Shown piece by piece: positions 22,356-34,545 of a DNA stretch of 64,000 nucleotides; position 1 is the stretch's first letter, and every line of letters starts with the position of its first letter. The position numbers and the translations under genes were made by a program. The notes below the pieces were generated by a model. The model was not told where the DNA came from. It did not search any database and saw only the letters and a program-made list of their open reading frames with translations. This stretch comes from Panorpa germanica (Eukaryota > Arthropoda > Insecta > Mecoptera > Panorpidae). The stretch is taken from contig OY783209.1 in NCBI GenBank assembly GCA_963678705.1, forward strand, positions 17,360,001 to 17,424,000, written 5' to 3'.

Positions 22356-25300
22356 ATGCCGAGGAGAAGACGACCTAACTTAGGTCGTCGTAGTCAATCA
22401 AATGTGCGAAGAGCTACCTCACGTGCTAACCGCACTGATGACCAGAGACAGACAGATCAAGAAAATAGTCGTATTGCTATGTCAGAATTGCGTTCTTTGG
22501 TGAGTAACAATGTAGGAGATAGGCTTAGAATGCAACGAGTTCGTGCACATCAAACACAACAACAGCAAGCTAGACATAATGAAATTGAGCGAATCCGCAG
22601 ACGCAGTGCTCCTGTGATTCTTGAACGAGCTGCATTCCACTATGATCCGGCAATTGATTATTGTGCCGACAAATCGGTAACAATTGGGGAAATGAAAACA
22701 ATTTGTAAAAATTGTAAGGCGTTAAAATACACTGGTGAATCTACTGGATTATGTTGTGCTGAGGGCAAAGTAAAATTGCCACAATTGGTCCCACCACCAG
22801 ATCCTTTACGCTCTTTGGTTTCTGGGATTGGAAATGATTCTAAGCACTTCTTGACCAACATTCAGAAATATAACAACTGTTTCCAGATGACATCATTCGG
22901 TGCTACACGTATTATTCAAGACAATTTCATGCCCACTTTCAAGGTATTATATAAGAATATTTTTTTATATTATTCAAGTTTGTACTAAAATATATATATC
23001 GGAAATTATTAATGGACAAATTTTTAAAAATTACAGATTCAAGGACAAATTTATCACTTACTGGGAACTCTGTTACCACTAACTGATGCAGATCATCAAT
23101 TTTTACAAATTTATTTTATGGGCAATTCAGATGCGGAAATTAATAATCGTTGTGCTCACAATCCAACAGTGAAGAGAACCATTGTCCAACAATTACAAAT
23201 ATTTCTTCATCAGAATAACAATTTAGTAAACATGTTCAAAATAGCATTGGATCGGATGCCATCTGATAGCCATAATATTATTATTCGAGCTGACAAAACA
23301 CCTGCCGGTGAACAAACAAGGAGGTTCAATTCACCTACCATTGATGAAGTGGCTGTTGTCATTGTGGGCGAAAATTTACAATCTAGAGATATTGTGCTTC
23401 ATCGTCGGAATAGTGAGTTAAAACGTGTATCTGAAACACACAGGAGTTATGATGCACTACAATATCCTTTGATCTTCTGGCAAGGGGAAGATGGATACCA
23501 TTTTAATATCAAAATGGTAAATCAAGTAACAGGTAAATGAATTGAACAAGATTAAATAATATTTTTAAATTCAATACATCTAAGTAACAATTTAAACATT
23601 TATCATTTTTGATCGCAGGTGCTGAAACCAACAAAAAAGTTAGTGCTATGAATTTCTATTCATACAGACTCATGATCCGTCAAGGTGAAGTAAATCATAT
23701 TTTAATGTGTCAACGACTTTTTCATCAGTTTGCAGTTGACATGTATGTCAAAATTGAGACTGAACGATTGACATACATCCGTTTGAACCAACGACGGCTA
23801 CGGTCAGAGGAATACATCCATCTCCGCGATGCTATAAATGCTGATGGCAATGTGAATAATGTAGGAAGAATGACAATTTTGCCAGCTACTTATATAGGAA
23901 GCCCACGTCACATGCATGAATATGCTCAGGATGCTATGTCATATGTTAGGCATTATGGCCGCCCAGATTTATTTGTTACATTCACATGTAACCCAAAATG
24001 GTCCGAAATCGAGAAGGAATTACTACATAGCCAAACACCAGTTGATAGACATGACATAACTGCCAGAGTTTTTAAACAAAAATTAAAATCTCTCATGAAT
24101 TTTTTAATAAAGCATTGTGTGTATGGCCGAGTCCGTTGTTGGATGTACTCTGTAGAATGGCAAAAGCGTGGATTGCCACATGCGCACATTTTAGTCTGGT
24201 TAGTGGACAAAATAAGGCCAGATGAGATTGATTCTATAATTTCAGCTGAAATTCCAGATGAAATAGTTGACCCAAAATTGCATGCAGTAGTAACCAAACA
24301 CATGATACATGGACCTTGCGGACATTTTAACTACAATTCACCCTGTATGGTCGACGGTAGGTGTTCCAAACGATACCCAAGACACCTGCTTGCTGAAACC
24401 ATAACGGGAAATGATGGATACCCATTGTATCGTCGGCGATCAGTTGCGGACAGTGGGCGATCGGTAGTTGTGAAGGTAAGAGGACAAAATGTTGATGTAG
24501 ACAATCGTTGGATTGTGCCATACTCGCCAATATTGTCCAAAGCTTTTGAGACTCACATCAATGTGGAATATTGTAATTCTGTGAAGTCGATAAAGTACAT
24601 ATGTAAATATGTTAATAAAGGTAGTGATATGGCTGTCTTCGGTGTAACCAATGCAAATGATGAAATATCACAGTACCAGATGGGTCGCTATGTAAGTAGC
24701 AACGAAGCTATTTGGCGTATCTTTTCATTTGCGATCCATGAAAGACACCCTACAGTAGTCCATTTGGCAGTCCATTTAGAAAATGGTCAACGAGTTTATT
24801 TTAATGAATCTAACGCGGCAGACAGGGCGGCACATCCACCGTCGACAACATTAACAAGTTTCTTCACAGTTTGTCAAACTGATGATTTTGCTCGCACTTT
24901 GCTGTATGCTGACATGCCACGCTATTACACATGGAACGCATCATCGAAATCGTTTCAGCGTCGAAAACAAGGAACACCAGTTGAAGGACATACAAATGTA
25001 TTTGCTTCAGATGCTTTGGGTCGCATCTACACAGTACATCCAAATAACGATGAATGTTATTATTTGCGGTTGTTGTTGGTGAATGTTCGTGGTCCGACAT
25101 CGTTTAAACAACTGAGAACAGTTAATGGACAGCTGTGTGCGACTTACCGTGAGGCATGTCAACTATTACATTTACTTGAGAACGATTCGCACTGGGATGA
25201 TACGCTCAAGGATTCCGTAATATCTTCGTCGCCGCATCAAATTCGTACATTGTTTGCGATTATCATATCGACATGTTTCCCCTCGAATCCAAAAGATTTG

Positions 25301-26944
25301 TGGGTTAAGTATAGAGATGACATGTCTGAGGATGTTTTGTATCGTGTGCGCCGTCAAACTTTGAATCCTACACTACAAATGACTGAAGAAATTTACAATG
25401 ACACATTGATCATGATAGAAGATATGTGTTTATTGATGGCAAATAAAGTATTGTCGTGTTTGGGAATGACAGCACCCAATCGTCATATGCACGATGCATT
25501 AAACCACGAGTTGCAAAGAGAACATCAGTACGACATTGAAGCATTGGCCGAAACAGTTCGTACAAATGTTCCACAATTAAATCAACAACAAAGAATTGCG
25601 TACGACACTTTGATAGAAGCTGTGAACAGTGGATCTGGTGGAATTTATTTCCTTGATGCTCCCGGAGGAACCGGAAAAACGTTTTTAATTTCATTGCTTT
25701 TGGCGAGGATCAGATCGCGAAATGATGTTGCTCTAGCGTTGGCTTCATCTGGAATAGCTGCAACTCTGCTCGAAGGCGGGCGAACTGCACATTCTGCCTT
25801 GAAATTACCACTAAACATGCAAATCACCGAAACACCAATTTGCAACATCGCCAAAAATAGCGCAATGGCCAAGATCCTACAGGTATGCAAATTAATTGTT
25901 TGGGATGAATGCACAATGGCCCATAAGAGGTCACTGGAGGCACTGGACAGAACGTTGAAAGATCTTCGTGACAACCAAAATATTTTCGGTGGGGCCATGA
26001 TTCTGTTGTCAGGTGATTTTCGTCAGACTCTTCCAGTTATTCCCCGATCAACTGTTGCTGATGAACTAAATGCATGCCTAAAATCATCAAATTTGTGGCA
26101 GTACGTAAAGACACTCCACTTAACAACTAACATGCGAGTATTTTTGCAACAAGATGAAACTGCTAATGTGTTTGCGAAGCAGTTGTTAGACATTGGAAAT
26201 AATAAAGTTGCAGTGGACACCTCGACCGGATTCATCACATTACCTACAGATTTCTGTCACATCACAGACTCAAAAGTGGAGCTTATTCAGCGAGTTTTCC
26301 CAGATATAGCGCAAAAGTTCAATAACCATAATTGGCTGGGTGAACGAGCAATATTAGCAGCGAAAAATAATGATGTAGAGGATCTTAATGCGACCATTCA
26401 GAATTTTCTTCCAGGACAGTTGGTTTCCTTCAAATCAGTCGACACCGTAATGAACCAGGATGACGTAATCAACTATCCCACTGAGTTTTTAAATTCACTG
26501 GAATTGCCTGGATTACCACCTCACAATTTGCAGTTAAAAGTAGGATCAGTTGTCATCATGCTGCGTAACATTAATCAACCTCGACTATGCAATGGAACAA
26601 GACTGGCTGTGAAAAGACTGATGAATAACGTCATTGAGGCGACAATCATAAAAGGAAAATACAAAGGAGAGGATGTCTTGATCCCGCGGATACCGATGAT
26701 TCCAACGGACTTACCATTCGATTTTAAACGCTTACAATTTCCAGTACGTCTGGCCTTTGCGATGACCATAAATAAATCGCAAGGACAGTCTTTAGAAGTT
26801 TGTGGAATCAACTTGGAGTTTCCCTGTTTCGCGCATGGACAATTATACGTCGCGTGTTCGCGCGTCGGAAAACCGTCTTCTTTGTTTATTTACGCACCAC
26901 AAAACAAAACAAAAAATATAGTTTATGAGAAAGCTTTAAATTAA
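22356..26944 (+). CDS. Helitron Rep-helicase transposase (three exons)
   Basis: Predicted exons are 22356-22943, 23037-23532 and 23619-26944, joined by GT-AG introns of 93 and 86 bases; both splices keep the frame and give 1469 aa. The N-terminus is Arg-rich, followed by a Cys-rich stretch (CKNCKALKYTGE..CC, about residues 117-134). The Rep nuclease shows the two-His motif GLPHAHILVW (about 547-556) and the two-Tyr motif YICKYVNKG (Tyr about 688 and 692). The Pif1-like SF1 helicase shows Walker A GGTGKT (about 1044-1049), Walker B VWDE (about 1122-1125), a GDFRQTLPV motif and INKSQGQ..YVACSR near the C-terminus. It nicks and rejoins ssDNA ends and unwinds DNA during rolling-circle transposition. 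All key motifs are intact. Confidence 0.93.
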
Positions 26945-27168
26945 TTAACAGACTGTATTTTCACAGTGTGTGTCTGTGAATATCAAATTTAAACCTTATA
27001 AATAGCCAGTATTTCAGGAAAACTCTGATTTCTAAGTAAGCAACATGATGTATCGAAAATAATAATAAAACTTCATGCTTTATTCAATAAATGCTTTTTC
27101 ATTAATAATTATTTTGTTTGTTTTAAAATCATTTTATACAAAAGATTAGGTCTTTTATTTATCGATGA

Positions 27169-27197
27169 GGCAGTACGAAGTCTGCCGGGTCAGCTAG
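27169..27197 (+). other. Helitron 3' terminal hairpin and CTAG
   Basis: The stem GGCAG/CTGCC with an 8-base loop is followed by GGGTCAG and the terminal CTAG. This is the termination signal recognised in canonical Helitrons. The same structure is at 43973-44001 in the inverted copy. Confidence 0.9.
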
Positions 27198-29645
27198 TTT
27201 GTGAATAAATAAATTTATTTGCTAAATTGAAAATAATGCAAAATATTATTTTTAAGTAATTTTCGTTATAATATATCTTTTTTAAACTTTTTTTTTTTAT
27301 TTTGTTATAATTCTTTCATTTACAGTAATAAAGCACTGTATTGACCAGTCTCCAGTGCCCCCGCCCATAAGCCATGGAGCGCCTTTTTCCTTCAGCACTC
27401 TGTATCGCTTCTTTCGTGAGCATCGTCGGTCCTTAGAGTACATTCACAGCGCACCCGCCTTAGCACTATAATTAAATAATCCTTCGTTTCCTTCTCTCTG
27501 TGTAAAATTATTATTTACCCTAATAAAGCGCAGTATTGAAAAATGTCCACTGCCCCGCCCCGTAATACTAATCATCACCTCTTGGCTCCATGCTCTGTAT
27601 CGTTCTCGCACTTTCAATTGTATTCCTCTGCACCTCTGCCACAATGCGCCCACTTGCAACACCACAGCCAACCTGAGAATCATCGCACATAACGGCACTG
27701 TTCTATCGCCCCTTTTACCGCAATCATTAAACAATCTTGCGCTTTTACCTCCTGCGTACTAATACTCTTAACAATTAGTTTTCATAATTAATACTTTACT
27801 GGCAACCTACACACTAAATTTCATCCTTAGAAGTATATTATATTTTAATAATTATTCGATAAGATAAATGCTTGATAAAATTAATTTTCACTCATTTCAA
27901 TGTAAACCTACTAATTACATCAATTCATTTATGTTTTTAAGAAAGTCTAGCGGTTCGCTCCTAATCATCTCATCTCTAGCCCTTATCCTTCCCGTTATTG
28001 TACTTTCAATTTAATCCCCTGAACCGCCGCCCACATTTCCAGCACCAAAGCACATATTCTACAACACGGTTATCTTCCAGAGCCATTATAATCTATCGCT
28101 ACTTCTTCTAAGACCACCGTTACTTGGTGTCCTGAACCCCGGCGCCACCCTCTCCTCCAATCAGGCACTACCAATTCAATATTACAGCAATTCATTTACA
28201 TAATTAAAACTGCACTGTAATCTTACGTTCTAATTTTTGTATTTATATTTACGATATAATATTGTCCTTCCCATTAATTCCCGCTCCTGAAATAAAATTG
28301 ACAAATTTTAGGCATAACAATCTATTTTGCTCATAACAATTCTCTCTACTTTTATAACCTTTATTACTACTATCTACTTTTATAAACGATCGAAATTTAA
28401 AATTGAGCTCTTTGGCAAAGCCTTTCCCGCCCCCACTTCCCCAATTTCACGCCGCTACTAAGGTTAAACTTATTTTTCGCAAATATGCACATGCGTAGTT
28501 TCTATTTTTTTAATTTGATATTTGGGGCTGTTAACTATTTCCCCCCTATACCTCTCACTCCTGTTCGATTTCACAGCACAACGAACGCACCAAAAATCAA
28601 TTCAATTCTACTATTGAATGTAATTTGACTATCTAACTTATAGAGAACTATTGTGCTTCTATTTAATATTCTACATGCAAAATATCATCGTTGTACCTCT
28701 ATTTTGTTCTAATACTCGGTTTATCACTCCCCACTCTAGTGTTACACTTAAGAAAAGGATTTTTTTTTTATATTTTCGTTATTAATTTGTCAATCTATAT
28801 CTGCATACTAAATTTTAGCTTTGTATTTATATTTAGCATTATTACCCCCCCACATACCTGCGCTACTGAACAAGTTTCTCAAATTTTAACACAGGGATCT
28901 ATTTTATTTATATCTAAGAACATATAATCTAAACTATAGCCTTTTATTTCTATATATTTCATATTTCTGGTTTTTGGCCCACAGCGCCCGCCGCCTCTGG
29001 AAAGTTGCAGTTTTCTATAGTTTGTCTTTAACGACACTCTATATAGAGCCCACGTTCCAAATATCAACGTTCTAGCTCTGTTGCAACATTGCCCCCAAAA
29101 AATCACGCCGCTACTGAATTAATATTTTGGTAATCCAATTATTGGCAACATTCGCAATTAGTGTCTCAATACATGCCCTAAGTTTTATTACTACTTTTTC
29201 AATATTTCTGGCTTTTACTAACTCAACTCCCGCCGCCACTGGAAATTTGGGGCTCTTTATTTTTTTTCATTAATAACACTCTAGAGCGAGCCTACATATT
29301 AAATTTGAACGTCCTAACTCTATTCTAACATTGCCCCCGGAAATTCGCGCCGCTACTGAACTTAAATTTTAAATGTCCAACTATTGGCAAATGTGCACAA
29401 TTATGATCTCAATACACATACCAAATTTCAGTTTCCTATCTTTTCTTGTTCGTCAGATATTTGCAAAAGTATTTTTTCAAATTTTCCAGTTTTTCCAGAA
29501 TAATTTTTTCCAGGGAAATTCAGGGAAAAATTCAGGGACGTAGAAAGTCTTAGAAATTCGTCCTTTACATAATATCAAAATTTAAAAAACTTTGTAGGCG
29601 CCGTTTAGAAGATACCATACAGATTTTGTTACCGGAAATATATAT
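27198..29645 (-). mobile_element. long Helitron-like element, copy 2 (left end lost)
   Basis: It begins exactly at the base after the Helitron CTAG and matches 18864-21251 over 2388 bases with the same length. Two substitutions were noticed by eye (19011/27345 and 19612/27946). Unlike copy 1 it continues past 29585 through TTTGTAGGCGCCGTTTAGAAG and ATACCATAC, the normal end of the family, up to a TA-rich tract. No protein is encoded; the 96-codon frame at 27734-27444 is identical to 19400-19110 only because the DNA is duplicated. Confidence 0.85.
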
Positions 29646-29721
29646 ATATATATAAATATCTATGAGTTCTTATGAGTTTTCCATGTTAAATTGGAACATT
29701 ACGAACATTATAATAGTAAGA

Positions 29722-29723
<2 letters not shown>

Positions 29724-29772
<49 letters not shown>

Positions 29773-29775
29773 TGT
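29724..29775. repeat. (TA)n microsatellite
   Basis: A TA dinucleotide tract interrupted by two TG steps, continuing the TA-rich stretch that starts near 29640. Confidence 0.9.
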
Positions 29776-29794
29776 ATAATGTGGTGAGAAAAAT

Positions 29795-29935
29795 TCTTAG
29801 AAAATATTAGGAAATCATCTATGTAGTTTACTGCAAAATCATTAAGCTTACACTTTAGTAAATGTTACCTAGTATGCTTTGAAAAATAGCGGGTGATGTC
29901 TTTAAACCAAAAGGTAAACATATTCTGCAGTTTTT
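29795..29935 (-). pseudogene. Ty3/gypsy reverse transcriptase fragment with YIDD
   Basis: The minus strand gives LPFGLKTSPAIFQ, the usual [13 protein letters not shown] motif of gypsy RT. After a frameshift it gives NDFAVNYIDDFLIFSKNFSHH with the catalytic YIDD. Only about 45 residues of the palm survive. It abuts a different coding remnant on its 5' side and the TA tract on the other. Confidence 0.75.
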
Positions 29936-30890
29936 TTATATATACCCCTCGGGTGTTTTTCCTATGCTTTTAATTTGCGGTATTCTTGCTCTAAGTATAT
30001 TGTTCTCGTTTACCTTTTGATCCATTACCGATATCATATCCTTCTTCTTTGACGCCTGCATAACTCCGATTCTTACTTTATTAGTTGACCTAAATGCTTT
30101 CTTAGGCCAAGTTGCGTGGACTAAGTCAAGCGCCTCTACCAAGTATGCCTCCTGTCCTTTCCAGCTTAAATTTCGCTACTTTGTTTTCTATTTAAAGCGC
30201 ATTCTTGTTTTCTTCGGAAGTAATAGTTTGAGTTCCTGCATCTGTCGTTGTAACTTTTCTTTCTTTCCTTCCTGCTTTTAAGTAATTTCTTTTATTTTCT
30301 CAGTGTCAGTTTGCGTATCCATTTCTGCCGTGTCTTCTTTCATAGATAGTATTCCAAGTGCGTTTTGTGTCTCTTCTGCTTTTAGTTTATCGACATAAAG
30401 GTTTAGTCTGGCAGAGATGTCTCTTATTTCCCTTTATTTATTTAGGTTTTCTTTAACAATGTTCTCCAGTTTCGCCGTTATTCTAACAATCATTTGAATG
30501 AGATGCTAAATAACATTTAGTTCCACTTGCTCTATGCTTTTATCCTTTCCCGGATTTTCAATTCTTTTCCTCTTCTTTTCATTTTCTTTCATTTCGACGA
30601 TCCTCTCAGTAGATTTCTTTGTTTTACAGAACAGATCTGACATTGAGCTGCTCCAAACTGGCAATCTCATGATCTTCCTGAATCTCTAAAAAGCGTTCAT
30701 CTTCCTTTTTTCAGTACCTGAATTTCCCGCATCGGCCTGGTTACCTTCGTCTGCGTTCCACTGTTGCTTAAAAACTACCCAAGGGGAGCCTACTTCATCA
30801 CCCCCTCAAGTGCCTGTTCTAGCGATAGGACCTCTTGTCCCGTATTGTTAAATTCTTTATACGTGTACATTACAATTCTTCTTATAATTC
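29936..30890 (-). pseudogene. gag/ORF1-like coiled-coil remnant of a retroelement
   Basis: Minus-strand frames broken by several stops give a charged, coiled-coil-rich protein (ERIVEMKENEKK.., LNLYVDKLKAEETQ.., KEKLQRQMQELK..). The 68-codon end at 30142-29936 contains TWPKKAFRSTNKV and ISVMDQKVNENN. The composition and layout fit an ORF1/gag protein of a non-LTR or LTR element, but the family is not recognised. The rest, up to 31117, holds no recognised gene. Confidence 0.4.
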
Positions 30891-31117
30891 TGTAGATCCG
30901 CGAGAAGTATTTTATTAACCTGCAGCCCGCCGTCCAAGATGGTTATGTGTGACTCCGCTAAAGTTTGTAGAACATTATCGTACACAATTGACAATTGAAT
31001 TAGGAAAAAAATGAAATGTAGTAAGGTCTGGGCAACTAGTGGGCTATGTCATTCCCTACTTCTCGAAATGACCTTTCCAGAAAAATTCTCGTAGGGCTCA
31101 CTTACAGTTTTGTCTGG

Positions 31118-31308
31118 AATTAATTTTGTGTGTTCAAAATTAATTAAAATAAAAAATTAATTTTATATTTGTATGCTAAGCTTTTATTATTTTATTTACT
31201 AGTACAGCAAGTTTATATTTTACTAGTACTGTTTATATTTTTATAATATATATTGTTTGGTTTTCTTGTCCGGTGACTAGATATTGGTGAATGGGTATGA
31301 AATTAACT
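31118..31308 (-). repeat. 3' LTR of the 31118-38929 element
   Basis: It matches 38741-38929, sharing AATTAATTTTATATTTG, TAAGCTTTTATTATTTTATTT, TTTTCTTGTCC and TGACTAGATATTGGTG. A polypurine run lies directly outside its right edge. Confidence 0.85.
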
Positions 31309-31839
31309 CCTCCATCCATACTTGAAAACTTATGATAGGAAATTTTAATTCTAATTTTTATTATAATATGCTTGTATAATAATGGTTATTCATTTAAAGA
31401 ATTGTTAGGGTAATGTAAAGGTTTAATATTTCATCGTATATCGTTGTCTATAACTGAGAGGATGTTTCTGCTTCAGCATTAACAACAAGGGGGTTTTTGT
31501 TTATTAATTCTTTGACATGTCTAAATATGTGTTTGCCTGTTTGTAAGTTCTTTAAAGTAGCCCTTCCATATAGGGTTATTTCTGTTGTTTTCTGTGTTAT
31601 TTCTGTTTGTATTTTTGTGGTCCTAAATACATAATTATTTTTCCTTTCCTAGATGATCCTCGTATATATACGGTAACGTACGGTGTACGTACGGTTGGTG
31701 CTACTTTTTTATTTAATCGCTCTATATATTTTTCCTATTCTAATCTTATTTTCTCAGCTATTTGTTCCTGTAGTAGTTTTAATGCTTCCTGATGTTCATT
31801 GATGTTTTCGGTAGCTAATATTCTTTGTTCTTCAAAATC

Positions 31840-32220
31840 TGTGATATCTTTATTACTGCGAGTGATAGCATTGATTCGTATTCTAAAGAGTGCGTCAGAA
31901 ACCTTGTTATCTTTACTTGGCTTATAGTATATATCGAAATCGTAGTCAAATAATTTTACTTGATATCTTTCGAGTTTACTTGAACTGTCGTTATGAGTTT
32001 CCAGTCACGCTAATGGTTGGTGATCTGTAAATAGCTTGAACTTTCTTCCGTAAAGATAATGTCGGAAATGTTTTACTGCCTAAACTATGGATAGTAGTTT
32101 CTTTTCGATTTTTTTCTGCTGGATTTAACGTGCGTGATGCATATGCTATAAGATGATTATTTTGAGATTGTACTGCTCCATTGGCTTAGTTAATGGCATC
32201 TGTTGTTAAAGAGAATTTCT
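31840..32220 (-). pseudogene. Ty3/gypsy RNase H domain
   Basis: Across several frames the minus strand reads LTTDAIN (first catalytic Asp), GAVQSQ, HLIAYASRTLN, TIHS-like, and LYGRKFKLFTDHQPLAWL (later catalytic Asp), the normal series of gypsy RNase H. It is the direct continuation of the RT at 34546-35540; the LINE between them splits the pol gene. Stops and frameshifts make it inactive. Confidence 0.75.
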
Positions 32221-34536
32221 TTATTTTTTATTTTTTTATTTATTGGGCTTTGGCTTATTCAGCCTTCTTGCCATTCTAAAATACAAATAAATATTACATT
32301 CTATGATATATAAAAATTACTTAAAACTATACATATATAACTACTATATATAAACTAATATATTTACATCACCATTTGTTACATCTAAGTTAAAGTTCAT
32401 TGAAGATTCTCTATACATGTTATATGTCAATTTTATTGTCAATTATAAACTCAATCACACATTTTGAAGTGGCACTATTTATATCATATATTAGACTTAA
32501 TACGTTTACTGGCATCATGGTTTGTTTACATAAATTACTCCATAAGTGGTCGACTTCCTGTTTTTTGAATTTACATTCTAGTACCATGTGGTCTATAGTA
32601 CCTTCCTCTCCACAGATGCAATTGGAAGATTGTATTACTTTTATTTGTGCTAGATGTGATGGGACTTTACAATGACCTGATCTTAGTCGGCATATTGTAT
32701 AAATGAATTTTCTAGATAAATTTTTATTGATCCACATGAAATCTTTAATTTTATTGTTGATAAGGTAGATGTTTTGCCTGTGGTTTGACTTGCCCCTTTG
32801 TATATTATTTGCCAGTCTATATATGCCTTTTCCTTGATAATAATTTGCATTTCATATAAGGAAGATTTTATATCTATTAATTTACCGTCAGTACATGCTT
32901 CTTTTGCTAACTTATCTGCAGTTTCATTGCCTAAAATTCTAGAATGACCTGGTACCCATAAAAATTTTATATTCACTCCACTCTTTTTTAGTTTACAATA
33001 TATTGCTTTTATTTTACAAATTTTATTATTATTATTGTTTTTGAAGTTGTTATTATTTATAGCTGCTAATACACTATATGCATCTGTTACTATTAATATG
33101 TTAGACTTTTTAGTGTTTTTAATTATCTTCTTTGTCTTCAATATAGCTATAAGTTCAGCATTGAATGAACTTGATATATTATTTAACTTAAACTTATATT
33201 GCTTGTTTGTTGTAGAGTTGTATAAGCCCGCACCTCCTTTTTTAAATTTATAATTTACGGAACCATCTGTATACCATATGTCCCATTTTATGTTTTCAGT
33301 GCATATAAAATTCATATATCGTTGATATATTATAGTGTTGTTGTCTTTCTTGTTGAAATATTTAATTTCCGCATCTATTTTAATAGTTTTTAGTTCATAT
33401 GAAGATTTAAAGTAGGGCATGATCTCAAAACTTTCTATAGGTATAGTTTTGTAGTGATTGTAGCTTATTAAAAAAAGAGGTTGGTTTTTGTTTATCCAAT
33501 ATGGCTTAAGGTATACATTTTGAAGTTCTTCTATTCTAGATATGATATTTTCGTACTTACTTTGGATTATTTTGATAAAGAAATTGTCACTTAATATAGA
33601 ATCTGTATAGGAGTAGAACCAATTGCACCTATTATTATTCTTAGTCCTTTGTTTTGTACTGTGTCTAATTTTTTAAGTCTTGTATTATTTGCGGTACAAA
33701 CTAATGTACTGGAGTAGTCAAAATGGGGTCTGACAATGGCTTTATAAATACTGAGTAGAGTTAGAGGATGACTTCCCCAGCTGCTTCCAGCTAGACATCT
33801 TATTACATTTATTCCTTTGTGACATTTTGCTATAATTGAGTTAATTTCTTTGCACCATGTGCTTTTTGATTCAAACCAAACACACAGGAATGTAACGTTA
33901 CTTGTAACAGTTAAACATTTATTTTTCATAATAATTCTTGGACTTCGATCTAAGTTGTGTCTGGTAAAAATTATTACTTTGCTTTTATTAGTGGATACCT
34001 CTAGATTTAAATTACTTAAGGTAGATTCTAGCATCTTGATTTTCTTTTAAAGTCTTTTTTGCGATATGTTAAGTGAATAGCCCTTGCTGTAGATTACTAT
34101 ATCATCGGCATATAGTAAGATTTGCGTAGAATTATCCGCCAGTTTGATGATGTCTTTTGTGTATATATTGAACAGTAGAGGAGATAATATTGAGCCTTGC
34201 GGCACTCCTTGAGGGTTCACGTAAGGACCTAATAATTTGTTGTTGTGTCTTAAAAAAAACTTCTCTTAGTTGGTAATAATTTAAAATCCATTTTATAATT
34301 TTTGTAGATATACCAATCTCTGTCAGTTTGTTTTTTAGATTTATAAGATTTACATTATCATACGCGGATTTGATGTCTAGAAAAGCTGCGACCATGTAAT
34401 GATTGTTACTATATACTTTCTGTATGCCCAAGTTTAATATATTTAAGCTATGTTGGGTGCTTTTTCCTTTTCTGTAGGCATATTGAAGGTCAGGCAGTTT
34501 TTGATGATGTTCCAGATACCAGAATTTCTTTATAAT
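32221..34536 (-). mobile_element. RNase H-encoding LINE (I-like), 5'-truncated
   Basis: The insertion splits gypsy pol exactly between RT and RNase H. Its 3' end, on the left, is an A-rich AATAAATAAAAAAATAAA tail. It retains most of ORF2 from inside the RT to the C-terminus. The order RT, RNase H, CCHC-like C-terminus is typical of the I group. Confidence 0.85.
32420..34536 (-). pseudogene. LINE ORF2: RT, RNase H and C-terminal zinc motif
   Basis: The frame 34536-34132 carries YAYRKGKSTQHSL and AAFLDIKSAYDNV (first catalytic Asp). After frameshifts, QGSILSPLLFNIYT and LLYADDIVIYS (YADD) lie at about 34220-34090. The thumb region is at 34034-33591. RNase H is at 33420-32870 with WYTDGS, FNAELIAI, VTDA and GHSRILGNETADKLA; all four catalytic acidic residues are visible. 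The C-terminal frame 32737-32420 has a C.CGEEGTIDHMVLEC motif. Each domain is well kept but at least three frameshifts separate them, so the copy is recent yet dead. Confidence 0.85.
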
Positions 34537-34545
34537 CTCTGGTCT

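Larger units (their letters stand above)
21572..27197 (+). mobile_element. autonomous Helitron, copy 1
   Basis: The element starts with TC at 21572 (TCTATATATATAAAAATC) after an A. It ends at 27197 with CTAG before a T, as expected for insertion between A and T without target duplication. A perfect 5-bp hairpin (GGCAG at 27169-27173 with CTGCC at 27182-27186) lies 7 bases before CTAG. Length is 5626 bp, identical to the inverted copy at 43973-49598. It encodes a full Rep-helicase in three exons with no internal stops. Confidence 0.95.

Noticed and set aside
23953-26811. Antisense reading frames of 60-117 codons across the Helitron coding region (and mirrored at 44359-47217)
   Set aside because: They are shadows of the Rep-helicase exons; composition and absence of motifs give no support for real genes.
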